Source of the DNA: Barthelona sp. PCE
Taxonomy: Eukaryota > Metamonada: BaSk clade
DNA length: 64,000 nucleotides
Assembly (NCBI GenBank): GCA_040285745.1
Contig: JAUFOR010000005.1
Location: forward strand, 702,954 to 766,953
Reading direction: 5' to 3'
Shown: piece after piece, positions 37,001-46,072 of the stretch
Position numbering within the stretch: the first letter of the stretch is position 1
Layout: each line of letters opens with the position of its first letter
The notes under the pieces: model-generated
Told to the model about the DNA's origin: nothing
The model's database searches: none
Seen by the model: the letters and a program-made list of their open reading frames with translations, nothing else
Program-made: the position numbers and the translations under genes

Positions 37001-40000
37001 TTCTACAAGGCAACGTTTTCGATTCATCTCGTTATATGGTTTCTATTGGACACTTGTACATATTCAACGAGAGTCTTTCGAAAGATGAATGCTCCATCCT
37101 GGCTTCATTGAGGGATTATTATGGCCGCTTCCAAGTACCAATATCTACAATCTCCAACTCAAACCTTAACCTGAAGAGTGACCTCTCCCAGAAGTATTAC
37201 TATAAGCTTAATCACTCTAAAATTTCTTCAGATAACATAACAGTCACCCATACTGTGAGCAGAGTTATTCAAAGTATCGATGGTTCTCTACTTCTGTTTA
37301 TTCCTTTTGATTTGGTCAATAAGCACGATATAGACATCATTAACGGGCTCTTTCGCATGCTAAGTCATTATTTGAACGAATTTAGTATTGTTCGCAGTTT
37401 TGAGATTAACAATTATGTTGATTATCTTCTGTATTTCATCGATAAGACCATTGACGTGTGGACACGTGACACAATTGATGCGGTGTTTAGTATGCTCGGT
37501 GGCAACGCCTTCATATTTACACCAGAAAAGCTGAGCGCTTTGCTTAGCTACATGCTGCATCAGCTTGTTCATTTTGAAAGATATGACCTGCTCACGTGCT
37601 TCTTTGTGAAACTTGAGGATAGTTTATCACCCACAAACATCGAAGTTTTGCTTACAATTGATATCTTTCAGATTCTTTCAGATCTTTTCCTCAATGTAGA
37701 AACCGGTATTAATGACATAGTCACAGCGAGTATTTCATCCTTCCTCAAGCGATATCTCGCTGAGTTCGACACTCTTGAGCAGATGTCTGCGTCTATCGAT
37801 AACATTCTTGTGTGCGCTATTGGACTGAGTAACCTCGGTGAGACTCGAGTCGATACCAACTGTCTTATGGAGTTTGTCTACAATATGCTCGATACAGTGG
37901 TGTTCAAGAACCGTACGTACGTCAACAACAGTCTCTTATTCCATCTTGTAAGCAACGTTAATGTTCACAAGTTGCTTCCAATCATGCTGAGGCTTGACGA
38001 GATGCAGCCCGACCCCCACTTTCCCGAGAAGCTGCTCAATATAACGCTGTGGAACATGTTATCAAAACCTGAAGCGTGTTTTAGTTGTTTCTTTACATAT
38101 ATCCAAAAGCAACCGAAACCCCACCCGAAGCTCGTTGATATTCTCATTCGTTTGCTTAGAAGTGAAAATCTAGATCATATGGATGCAGTAACACGATGGA
38201 TTGCGGAGTCAAAAGCTGTTGGTCCTGCGCTGGAAAGGAGTCGCATTATTTTCTGCTTGTTGAGTTTACTCCCCAGCAATCTGCGACCGCTTGCATTCAT
38301 TCACGACGAACATGCGCTCATGAACCTTAACTTAGGCGATGAGGATGATGAGCGAGAACAGTATCACAACCGCGAGTATGAAGCTGCAGTTTTCCAACTT
38401 GTTTTAACTTTAACTGAAAGAAGTGAGGGAATTCTCGACCGTTTCCTTAGTTTCGACTGGGATCTCGACACTTTGCAACATTTCTTGCACTATATGGCTT
38501 CTAAACTATTCAAACAGCAGCAGAAGCTGATCAGCGCTCTAGTTTGCCGTATGGTTCTGCTGGGCTTTAGTAGCACTGATATTGGTGTCTCAATGAGTCC
38601 GGGTTTCCACTCTGACATTGAGAGGGAGTTGCCTGCTTTCCGCGAGCGCATGAACACGCATTTTTTGTACTTCAAGAACAAGGAGAGCGTATGGATAGAC
38701 CAACGAGATGCTCTGTTGACCAAGTTTGCAGCAGAACTGGATGATGTTTTCTCAGATTTCCAGGTTTACTATCGGAAGCGAACATTTGTATTCTTGAGAC
38801 TCAGTCAAAAAGTGAAGAGTATTGATGCAAGATGGAGCATGATTCAGGAAGAGCTGTTTGCTAAACTGGATATCAATGTTTTCGGAAACATTGATATCCC
38901 ACGTGCATTTTTCAAGGATTTCGGCGAACAAAGACCTGAATTGAGCTATTTTGTACCTTTCCGTCTTACTAATGACTTCTGTAAGTATGGATATAGATGT
39001 CTTTTTGAACCTTTTGTTGATTTCTATGATCACTTTCCCTATCTGCCAAAAATCATTAGAAAACAAGGTTTTGCTTCTTCCGATCACTCGCTTCCACTCT
39101 TCCTCAACCATCTTCTTAAAGCCATCCTCTCACCTGCCACATCAGTGCAACATGAAATCACACAACCTACTGGTGAATTGCACAAGGGTGGAATCTCTGA
39201 GGCTCTCACAGCTTCTAGCATTGCTAATGTGCAACAGTTCTTCGAGCCGCTTGTGCTCTATGTGAACACATACCCAATCAATGCTGTCGATGCTCTCAAC
39301 GTACAGCTCATCAATAACGGTTTGGATCCAGTATGCGGTGTACTTGTGTTGTTGACTGATAGACTCCTTTTCTTAAAGAACTATCGTTTGTATAAACGTG
39401 ATGGTGTGTCTTCCATGCCGAATGAGGATAACCCGCTATCAGCGTTCAGTCTGTGCGAAGTTTCAACACAGTTACTGCGGGACTCTGCTCAGAACAACGT
39501 TGCTGTATTTCTTAGTGATTACATAGGTACATACTTCGATAGTCAGTTCACAAAGGATCACATCGAGATTCCGTTCGAGCTGCTTAACGGCATACACCCA
39601 CAACAGCATCTACTCAGTAACACTGCAATCGAGATTGACACTGTATATGGAGAGCGTGTTTGTGTTCTATTTGGATCTGATCGTATCAGAGATGTTGTTC
39701 TGTCCAATTTCAAGGCTTTCAACCTGATTGATGCTGAAGACAACATCGAAACACAGACGAAACGTGTTCAGCAGCAGTGGGTCGAGCGTAAGATTAGTAA
39801 TTTTACTTATTTATTGGAGCTGAATGCTTTAAGTCACAGAAGTTTCCTCAATCTGGCACAGTATCCCGTTTTCCCGTGGGTTTTGAGTGATTACACGTCT
39901 GAGTTTATCAATTTATCATCTGAGGAAGCTTATCGCACTCTTTCAAAGACAATGGGAGCGCAGGATCCGGAAAGAGCGCTTATATTCAGAAGCCGTTTTG

Positions 40001-41730
40001 AAGATTCTAAACAACTGGGTATTCCACCGTTTCATTATGGTACATGCATGAGCTCACCGGGTTCAACTCTGTTTTTCCTTGTGAGACTGCCCAATTTCGC
40101 ACCAGAACTGATTACACTGCAAAGTGGTGTGTTTGAGCTTCCCGATCGTTTATTTTTTTCTCTCAAAGACGCTTACGAATCAAGCGCACTTCGTGGAACG
40201 ACTTCCGTCATGGAGCTTGTCCCTGAGCTTTTCTTCTTGCCAGAAGTATATGTTAACACCGCAAACATCTTCTTTGGGCAACAACAGAGTGGAGTCACAG
40301 TCAATGATGTTGTTCTGCCTCAGTGGGCTGGATCTCCCCATTTGGCGACGTGGTACATGCGTAAGGCGCTCGAGCTCCCCATTGCGACACGTCAGCTTCC
40401 GAGTTGGATTGATCTTGTGTTTGGTAAGAACCGCAGTGGTTCTGGAGCTGAAGAGAACCTAAACATGTTTATGGAGCAGTTCTACCCAGAGCTCTGCATC
40501 GAAAAGATCGCCGAACTGGAAAGAAAGGGCCGCGATTCATCTCACGTCGTGGAATATATCAAGAATTTCGGCTCTGTCCCTGATAAATTGTTCCATTCCG
40601 ACCATCAACAGCAGAACGAGGTTCTCCCGTACCCGTTCGGTGTGCATTCTCATCCCAACTGTCTCAGAGAGCGTCACGTACTGAAGGTAGATTATCCAGC
40701 TGGTGCCGTCACTATGCATGCTTTACGTGGTCTGAGAGTGGCCCCAGAGAGCGGTGTGTGGCTCAACACTACAACGTTTGTTTCTTGTCGGGAGAATGGA
40801 CTCATGCTCGGTGAATATGCATTGGACGACTGTGTATACGAGAGTTCCATTGAGGAGACGTTCACAGGACTTACATACGACTCAGAACGCATTATTATAG
40901 GCACGTCCAGTGGTATGATGCATGTTGTTTCGTCATCATTTGCACTTCTACGCATAGTTGACGGACATTTGCATCCAGTGGCACATATTGCAAGTGTGCC
41001 ATCGTTTGACGTGCTCATCAGCATTGATGTTGCTGGAAACGTCGTTGTACGTCGTCTGAAGGATTTCTCAATCGTCCGTAAGATTAAGACTGGTCTGAAA
41101 CCAACGTGCCTCACTGCAAATTTCCGCAACGGAGATTTCATCGTCTGTAGCCACTATGAGATGCATAGATACAGCATTAACGGCGAAATTCTTGCGGAGC
41201 ACCGATTCACATCGCACAGGAAGCACATAATTGCGATCTCTGTCACGCCTCTGCCGAGCCATTTGTTCTCGACTGTATATGTTGTTGGATTCAATGACGG
41301 ATCGGTGATTCTCATGTCTTGCAATATCGATGGGGCCTTTGGACCACCTGAAATCAAAGAAACTCCTTTTCCATTTATTGAACGGAACTCTTTCTGTCCC
41401 TCACGTTGCAAGATCACAGGACTCACGTTACAACCCGATCTCAAGGCTATATACATCGGTTATGAAGATGGTAACGTGTACGTAATAGAGTTCAATGATG
41501 AGACAACAACACAACACTGGACCAAGGATACAAACGCTCCAAACTGCCACTCCTGCACCAAGGAATTCACTTCATTTAACAGGAGACATCACTGTCGCAA
41601 CTGCGGTAACGTTTTCTGTGGGGGATGCTCGAAAAAGAGGTGTTGTTTGCCAAAACTAGGGTTTATTCATGAAAAGGAGCGTGTTTGTGATGCTTGCTTC
41701 GCGCTGGAAGAACAACTCCGCACTATGTGA
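34012..41730 (+). CDS. BEACH-WD40-FYVE giant protein, ALFY/WDFY3-like
   Basis: 2572 residues from ATG 34012 (MNLLRRTFNQVRNAF); upstream codons in frame lack an ATG. Helical armadillo-like repeats fill about 1-850. A ConA-like lectin/LamG module spans about 860-985 (SGYFSFSFWLYVGY, then EWVHITV). A PH-like BEACH linker lies at about 1790-1900. The BEACH domain is at about 1930-2200 (YPVFPWVLSDY, PFHYGTCMSSPG, VPELFFLPEVYVN). WD40 repeats follow, and a C-terminal FYVE finger at about 2505-2565 has all signatures (WTKD, RRHHCRNCG, RVCDAC). FYVE binds PI3P. This order is that of WDFY3 (ALFY), an autophagy scaffold for protein aggregates. TGTAAATAG at 41742-41750 follows the stop. Confidence 0.93.
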   Translation: MNLLRRTFNQVRNAFTDNTVPEIAPDAESHLNSNHSDPQLTAIIETYNNAFQGDKRSYAELLLQHFDVSFHIYENLNTLEVNNLLLQYFNHGEMTELLGFFRDIVTEDPLSFLHCIILFIDVIPNFFVVPELCFQALRNLDEYKLFFKSCEYTRFFSIGDIVDLYPSAMFPHVLQCCDERLQSEMDESEFLQMFVESKDIDWFLTILRASIFPLKEDYSFFGGFDDGEKRLWVDNSVYGRIVSDIRGLLGFFDNDTAMQFKLLSGIVFIGYKPFDIDSAMFHCKQSVLKTEKRIMCEPAHNEIMSNLTEEDPDRITLALKTIHEMVITNPVNIDAIMNLLEIETFLGMSLFHQRMLLRTVDFAVTSAMYIPVFLDGILDHCFRALESNDLRCIELYTELMQFLKKLISFIGPDASFAQCLLSFECFKHIFSNFKEYVTFEDAYDTSIAATACDVCDLVIQIGENNCSLVNNQEVLFPLLIYVSLKNDPAITHRITHILKRSLKQNCTNLIALFIVFFSTIAHHYSDTRLDYYKQVGIDTLVLLTSLVTPGSRLHKQFGKESGFFHSLSEMFSAGIISCSALKCFLQLSFFHSGEFTFDCSCFCSLFDTGIDIKQQAANIILQFIFSLWVDVNPFVLFHAFRDDIVGYEESLKDFFAIHERTVTIDPIDAIIGYGVWMRQGGTRIQKPYLAQFFLPLFLGRDDLSVPYLTCLAISSEATPHLCTDWTMCLLDVLEETLLPCVRMIWETDVSHDSAVSDEQREKFAYLGLTEDFLINIHDAKAMVTRAFDSKLSILMDEISNVEILLLRILTSVFRVRIESEALLRFYKDVIFLGYLSTYASDKQDPIANQLTTVFHAALKTFMDMFHSPTISSFFETDSRVFLSTLKLPRSGYFSFSFWLYVGYIPQQRHSVLSFVQNYNPQMKIVEPDITVTINTGGVMFLTYSNLRVAVCHEFPVAEWVHITVGASKTSLITSINGKTKQHNIRRVNKLRNTKYSILQGNVFDSSRYMVSIGHLYIFNESLSKDECSILASLRDYYGRFQVPISTISNSNLNLKSDLSQKYYYKLNHSKISSDNITVTHTVSRVIQSIDGSLLLFIPFDLVNKHDIDIINGLFRMLSHYLNEFSIVRSFEINNYVDYLLYFIDKTIDVWTRDTIDAVFSMLGGNAFIFTPEKLSALLSYMLHQLVHFERYDLLTCFFVKLEDSLSPTNIEVLLTIDIFQILSDLFLNVETGINDIVTASISSFLKRYLAEFDTLEQMSASIDNILVCAIGLSNLGETRVDTNCLMEFVYNMLDTVVFKNRTYVNNSLLFHLVSNVNVHKLLPIMLRLDEMQPDPHFPEKLLNITLWNMLSKPEACFSCFFTYIQKQPKPHPKLVDILIRLLRSENLDHMDAVTRWIAESKAVGPALERSRIIFCLLSLLPSNLRPLAFIHDEHALMNLNLGDEDDEREQYHNREYEAAVFQLVLTLTERSEGILDRFLSFDWDLDTLQHFLHYMASKLFKQQQKLISALVCRMVLLGFSSTDIGVSMSPGFHSDIERELPAFRERMNTHFLYFKNKESVWIDQRDALLTKFAAELDDVFSDFQVYYRKRTFVFLRLSQKVKSIDARWSMIQEELFAKLDINVFGNIDIPRAFFKDFGEQRPELSYFVPFRLTNDFCKYGYRCLFEPFVDFYDHFPYLPKIIRKQGFASSDHSLPLFLNHLLKAILSPATSVQHEITQPTGELHKGGISEALTASSIANVQQFFEPLVLYVNTYPINAVDALNVQLINNGLDPVCGVLVLLTDRLLFLKNYRLYKRDGVSSMPNEDNPLSAFSLCEVSTQLLRDSAQNNVAVFLSDYIGTYFDSQFTKDHIEIPFELLNGIHPQQHLLSNTAIEIDTVYGERVCVLFGSDRIRDVVLSNFKAFNLIDAEDNIETQTKRVQQQWVERKISNFTYLLELNALSHRSFLNLAQYPVFPWVLSDYTSEFINLSSEEAYRTLSKTMGAQDPERALIFRSRFEDSKQLGIPPFHYGTCMSSPGSTLFFLVRLPNFAPELITLQSGVFELPDRLFFSLKDAYESSALRGTTSVMELVPELFFLPEVYVNTANIFFGQQQSGVTVNDVVLPQWAGSPHLATWYMRKALELPIATRQLPSWIDLVFGKNRSGSGAEENLNMFMEQFYPELCIEKIAELERKGRDSSHVVEYIKNFGSVPDKLFHSDHQQQNEVLPYPFGVHSHPNCLRERHVLKVDYPAGAVTMHALRGLRVAPESGVWLNTTTFVSCRENGLMLGEYALDDCVYESSIEETFTGLTYDSERIIIGTSSGMMHVVSSSFALLRIVDGHLHPVAHIASVPSFDVLISIDVAGNVVVRRLKDFSIVRKIKTGLKPTCLTANFRNGDFIVCSHYEMHRYSINGEILAEHRFTSHRKHIIAISVTPLPSHLFSTVYVVGFNDGSVILMSCNIDGAFGPPEIKETPFPFIERNSFCPSRCKITGLTLQPDLKAIYIGYEDGNVYVIEFNDETTTQHWTKDTNAPNCHSCTKEFTSFNRRHHCRNCGNVFCGGCSKKRCCLPKLGFIHEKERVCDACFALEEQLRTM

Positions 41731-41753
41731 TTCCATTTCAATGTAAATAGTTA

Positions 41754-43352
41754 TTATGTTTGCTCAAACTCGGCCGTATCGAAGTTAAAACGCCTGTCGG
41801 CCATGAACTTCTGGAATTCTGTTTCGAGCGCTGTGTTGATGAATCCTTTGCTCTCCTCGTCCATCAGCTCAAATACTTCTGTTGTACGTTCAGCAGGACT
41901 GCTTTGGACTGAAACTTCCTGAGCTGGAAGCAAATTCACCCGAGGAGGAGACACTGGAACATGAACAGTCGTGTGTTTTTCTGGTGAATGAACCTGTAAA
42001 ACGCGTCCTTTGGGCTTAGAATGTTGCTTACCAGTATTTTTTCGCTTCTTTCGCTTCCTTGGTGATCTCTGTATTAGATCGGACATAGAAATTTTCTTTT
42101 TCTTCCCATCTGGAGACGCACGACGCATGTGCTCACTGACTCGGCTTCTTTGCACACGTTTCATTGGTGATGACATCAACTGAGGCTCAAACGTACAATT
42201 CGCATCAATTTCCTGTGCTGATCGTGCTTGTCCTCGCTTTTCCAGTTTCTCCTTGCCCATACTGTACAATCGTGTGGCGTTCTCCTGGATAGTCTTCTCA
42301 GCAACCTTTTTAACGGGCGGACTCTTCTCCAAATTAGACAGCACTTTTCTGTATGTCTTGTTTATCTTTTGTCGTTCCATATCATCTTCCATACGTTTCA
42401 TAAAAGGTTTTTTAGGGGTATATTTCTTTGTTTCTTTGATAACTGGAGAAAATGAGCAATCTTTTAACTGCTCCCTTTCTATCCTTTTCTTTAGCTCCTT
42501 TATGTGCTTTTTCCTCTGTAGTGCGTGGTTTTGCAGCCTTTCAAAGACGCTTTCCTCGCCAAGATAGATATCGTCGTGAACTTCATTTGTTTTTGGTTTG
42601 AAACTATACCGCTTCAACTCTTTCTTCTTTGATTCTTTCAATTTCTTCAAATTTTCACGTTTACGCTCCAAAAACTCTTCTTCACGTTTAAGAAAGCTTG
42701 TCCTTCCTCTCTTCTCAACCAATTGAACAGAGGATTTGTTGACAGAAGGCGCAAAAGAAAAAGCTCGAAGCTCGTCTTCCTTCGCCTTCAATCTCTGGTC
42801 AATGATCCTCTTCTTACGGCCCTCCTCCTTAGAGTACAACCGCTGCACAACCTTATCAAACTGTCGACTGGAAAGTTGGGTGGGTTGTTGGATTTCAGTA
42901 GAATCCTGCTTTGAAATGGGTGACCGCTTCTTCGGAGGTGCAATTACGGATGATGGTGAAGCGTCAAAGTCACTAATAGCAAAAGAAACACGTGGGGGAT
43001 CATCCACAATATGTTCAACTTCCTTAAATATTTGTGCTACCTTGGACTCAACATCACGCTTCCTAGGCGGAGTAACACGCTTCAAATCAGCAATGCGCCC
43101 CGATTGAACAACAAAAGCATCTTCTTCTATGTTTTCCTCAGCCTCACTATCAAACATGGCCACCTCTTCAAATGGATCAGAGCCTTCATCAAAGAGCTCC
43201 TCGCTTCCAGGGCTTACTGGAATCTGGCTTTCATTTTGCTCAACTTTTTTTGGTGAAACTACAACCGATGGTGGAATTAGGGGTTGTGATCCCATCTGGC
43301 ACTCTCGCAAAAGATCTGTGATCCTATTGACGGTATCTCGTACCTCAGACAT
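41754..43352 (-). CDS. Basic coiled-coil repeat protein with xFxP repeats
   Basis: 532 residues. An acidic N-terminal part (to about 130) is followed by at least four repeats of about 45 residues. Each has a basic helical stretch ending in an SF/TF-x-P motif: AFSFAPSVN, RYSFKPKTN, DCSFSPVIK, NCTFEPQLM. RLY or RLQ-type motifs begin several repeats (VVQRLYSKEE, NATRLYSMGKE, FERLQNH). Repeats of this kind occur in protist cytoskeletal and flagellar proteins, so a microtubule-associated role is plausible but inferred. A KKRKK-rich segment near 430-450 may be a nuclear or microtubule-binding patch. It is convergent with the BEACH gene (23 bases) and divergent from the next gene (84 bases). Confidence 0.78.
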   Translation of the reverse strand: MSEVRDTVNRITDLLRECQMGSQPLIPPSVVVSPKKVEQNESQIPVSPGSEELFDEGSDPFEEVAMFDSEAEENIEEDAFVVQSGRIADLKRVTPPRKRDVESKVAQIFKEVEHIVDDPPRVSFAISDFDASPSSVIAPPKKRSPISKQDSTEIQQPTQLSSRQFDKVVQRLYSKEEGRKKRIIDQRLKAKEDELRAFSFAPSVNKSSVQLVEKRGRTSFLKREEEFLERKRENLKKLKESKKKELKRYSFKPKTNEVHDDIYLGEESVFERLQNHALQRKKHIKELKKRIEREQLKDCSFSPVIKETKKYTPKKPFMKRMEDDMERQKINKTYRKVLSNLEKSPPVKKVAEKTIQENATRLYSMGKEKLEKRGQARSAQEIDANCTFEPQLMSSPMKRVQRSRVSEHMRRASPDGKKKKISMSDLIQRSPRKRKKRKNTGKQHSKPKGRVLQVHSPEKHTTVHVPVSPPRVNLLPAQEVSVQSSPAERTTEVFELMDEESKGFINTALETEFQKFMADRRFNFDTAEFEQT

Positions 43353-43436
43353 GCCAGAGAAAGGGAAAAAAATATTTTACACACTTTTGGGCTCTTGTCC
43401 TATTTCACTTTCTTTTATGTGTTGTGGAGTTTTTTG

Positions 43437-43634
43437 ATGCCGCGTTTCTTGCCTAACATTTCCAAATCCTTCATTTTCACTCCTGTTGGAAGTGAAAAGA
43501 TTGTTGTCAGCAGCATTAATGAAGCTACAAATAGTAGTTCGTTTACTTTTGTTAAAAAAGATACAGATAGTATGATAAATGGGCCTCCAGCAGATTCTTT
43601 CTTCAATAATTCTGTCAATACTGAGCTGTATTGA
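43437..43634 (+). CDS. Short MPR-starting ORF, possibly a first exon
   Basis: 65 codons from ATG 43437: MPRFLPNISKSFIFTPVGSE and onward, ending VNTELY. TATTTCACTT lies about 35 bases upstream, matching the leader motif of other genes, and the ATG faces a divergent gene. The ORF ends 65 bases before the next plus-strand ORF. A small intron joining the two is conceivable (a GT at about 43613 to TTAATAG at 43652 would keep frame), but the donor is not canonical-looking. It could equally be an independent micropeptide. Confidence 0.4.
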   Translation: MPRFLPNISKSFIFTPVGSEKIVVSSINEATNSSSFTFVKKDTDSMINGPPADSFFNNSVNTELY

Positions 43635-43698
43635 ATTAAACCCACCTTAATAGACCATACGTTGTTCATTGGAAAGCGCGGAAGACGAATATGGTGTG

Positions 43699-43989
43699 AT
43701 GGTAAGTATTTCAGCACCTGGCTTCCTCTTATTAGGCAAAAAACTTTATAGAGTGAGTTTTTATGGTGTTACCAACGTTTGGGATTTTGCAGAAGTAGCT
43801 GAGAAAGAAATAATATACTCACTAAGACGTGGTGTTGCAATGATGCATCAACGTTCATGTGAAAATTTCTACATGAACATAGACATTCTTACATTTGACG
43901 ATGGTGATTTGGAAATACAACACAATACTGTGAATATTATCGATTTTCTTACACAATGCGATGTATCTACATTATTTTATGGTGAATAA
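43699..43989 (+). CDS. Small conserved-looking protein, unknown
   Basis: 96 residues from ATG 43699; the frame is open about 15 codons further upstream without an ATG. MVSISAPGFLLLGKKLYRVS, then VWDFAEVAEKEIIYSLRRG and FYMNIDILTFDD look like a compact alpha/beta fold, not a shadow. Its stop (43987-43989) abuts the stop of the convergent gene at 43990 with no base between. It may be the second exon of the gene beginning at 43437. GTAAGTATTTCAG occurs just at the ATG, but removing it breaks the frame. Confidence 0.6.
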   Translation: MVSISAPGFLLLGKKLYRVSFYGVTNVWDFAEVAEKEIIYSLRRGVAMMHQRSCENFYMNIDILTFDDGDLEIQHNTVNIIDFLTQCDVSTLFYGE

Positions 43990-45858
43990 TCACAAAAAAT
44001 ACTCCATGCTGAACTCATCCAGAACAGTTAGGTTACAATTTTGTAAAAAATCAAGCAATCTCACATAGAAAGGTTCAAAGCTCAATGAATCATCATTGCT
44101 GTTGTAACTAATGTAATTTCCACTGATTTGATGGTTGGTAACTGCTCTGTTTATCCGAATTGCACCATTTTGTCTGTTGCATATCCAAACACTGTTCTCA
44201 TAAGGTAGCGTTGCAGACAAAAGCTCAAAACCTTTATCAACAGAACATTTAAACACTTCATCATCAATAACCAGTATATTTTCAGCAATAAATTGCATAA
44301 TTTTCGGTTCTGTTAGACGCTCTAATGTATGCCCGGTTGCACTTCCACTCTCGAAATCAAAAGATACAAATTGAACAATGCCTTCTCGACAAAAACCAGC
44401 AATATTATGCGAAGCCCATGGATCAGTCACCAAAATTCTAATTTCAGGTACATCAAACACGATCTTTGAGCTATATCCTCCAATTGTGTTGAAAAACAGT
44501 GCTGTTACACCAAAACGTGATGCAATGAACCCAACATCTTCCTGAATTGCAACAATCGCAATACCATCATCGAATCTAAGCACAGATCTGTCTCTAGTCA
44601 TAATGCTGTAATAACCATCAATTAGTAAATGGTTTTCAGTTGCAACTGCGTACTTGAAGTAACCATCGTTGTGCAGTTCGTCATACGAAATGCTGAATAA
44701 AATTTCGTGTGTTTGAATATTGTATACTTCACAACTTTGTTCGAATTGCTGAACATAAACCTTGTCACTCATCGAAACTAATTGCTTTCCAAACATGGTA
44801 CCAAGTCCTTTCTTGACCACTAACATATTATCAGAGAACGGATCAATTAAAGCATACATATCCTTTGTGGCAAAACCAATGAGACTTGCCTTGCTCCTCA
44901 GTTTATACAGTTGGTTAAAACCATTAACTGTGAAAACAGTTGATGGCCGAGCTTTCGTAACATACATACGATGGATTTCACCATTTGAATACATGAACAG
45001 TTCCTCATCTCCTGACATTAGCTGTTCAATAACTGTACACGTGGAGTCAGTGTGAATGCCAAGTTCTGAAACACCATATATACAATTCTTGTTGGGAGCA
45101 AATAAATGGAGCACAGAATCTTTGTATATTGCACCTGTTCCATCACGATATGTACAATTAGGTAGCTCTTGTAAAGACAAATACTCGTCTACCAGAAAAG
45201 GAACTCCTCCATTACTTGCCAGAAAAAACGCTTTGTTTTTAAAAATTATGACATCCTTATACGTTGAGTGACCATGAACACGCATTGAGATCATATGAAT
45301 GCGGTCTTCCATAAACATCAGCCTTTCCAAAACATCATGTTCGACGATCTTTGCTTCCAACATATCTTCATCGTTAAGATACATCACCAAAATTTTCTTT
45401 CGGGCCACAGAAACGGTAAAGTAGCAATCACGCCTTCTTCCACAGTGAGAATTCACACAAATGTAGAAATTTATGTCCTCTTCACAGCGTTGGAGATCTA
45501 CCGCGGTATCTTTCTGGTCCAAAGTGACTACGTATCGATCTCCAATAACATAATCAATATCTCCACCTTCATACGCAATGTCATGCTTGAAAACAAACTC
45601 CCCATCGAATAGCTCATAAAAACTTATCCTTCCGTCATTATAGTGATAGAATAGCGATGAACAACGACATTGCCTTGGCAGAAACGGTACTTGATGAGCG
45701 CAAACGTTACTATGAACGATAATAGGTGGTGCAACCATTTCTTTCTGTCGTTTTTGCTGTATAATGGAAAACTGAGTCCCAAACGCTGGCAAATATGATG
45801 TGTTTGTAATTAAATTACCCTGCTTAGTTTGAATATCAGATTGTATAAATCGAGGCAT
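43990..45858 (-). CDS. MPR-starting beta-rich protein, unknown
   Basis: 622 residues from ATG 45858 (MPRFIQSDIQTKQGN); upstream codons in frame lack ATG. Beta-rich, with many short strands separated by acidic turns (YHYNDGRISFYELFDGEFVF, VIGDRYVVTLDQKD, LVIDDEVFKC), which is propeller-like but without recognised repeats. No signal peptide or membrane segment. It is divergent from the MPR-starting gene at 46073 (214 bases between ATGs) and directly abuts the small convergent gene. Function unknown. Confidence 0.8.
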   Translation of the reverse strand: MPRFIQSDIQTKQGNLITNTSYLPAFGTQFSIIQQKRQKEMVAPPIIVHSNVCAHQVPFLPRQCRCSSLFYHYNDGRISFYELFDGEFVFKHDIAYEGGDIDYVIGDRYVVTLDQKDTAVDLQRCEEDINFYICVNSHCGRRRDCYFTVSVARKKILVMYLNDEDMLEAKIVEHDVLERLMFMEDRIHMISMRVHGHSTYKDVIIFKNKAFFLASNGGVPFLVDEYLSLQELPNCTYRDGTGAIYKDSVLHLFAPNKNCIYGVSELGIHTDSTCTVIEQLMSGDEELFMYSNGEIHRMYVTKARPSTVFTVNGFNQLYKLRSKASLIGFATKDMYALIDPFSDNMLVVKKGLGTMFGKQLVSMSDKVYVQQFEQSCEVYNIQTHEILFSISYDELHNDGYFKYAVATENHLLIDGYYSIMTRDRSVLRFDDGIAIVAIQEDVGFIASRFGVTALFFNTIGGYSSKIVFDVPEIRILVTDPWASHNIAGFCREGIVQFVSFDFESGSATGHTLERLTEPKIMQFIAENILVIDDEVFKCSVDKGFELLSATLPYENSVWICNRQNGAIRINRAVTNHQISGNYISYNSNDDSLSFEPFYVRLLDFLQNCNLTVLDEFSMEYFL

Positions 45859-46072
45859 GAAAAGAAGCAAAAGAAAGTTAACTTTTGTTTATTGTGTTTG
45901 TTCTGTGCATATGATCCCTTCTCCACACTAAATGCGATGTTGCACACAACCCACAAAAAATGCAACATGCATTTGAAGGAATGCCATAATAGTTGTCTGT
46001 CACGTTTTTTATTACCTTCTCTAACTTCTTGAAGGCCGTTTTTTCTTTCAATCAGCATACAAACGTCAGAAT

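Noticed and set aside
43699-43711. GTAAGTATTTCAG as a 13-base intron
   Set aside because: It is too short to splice and its removal breaks the reading frame of the small protein.
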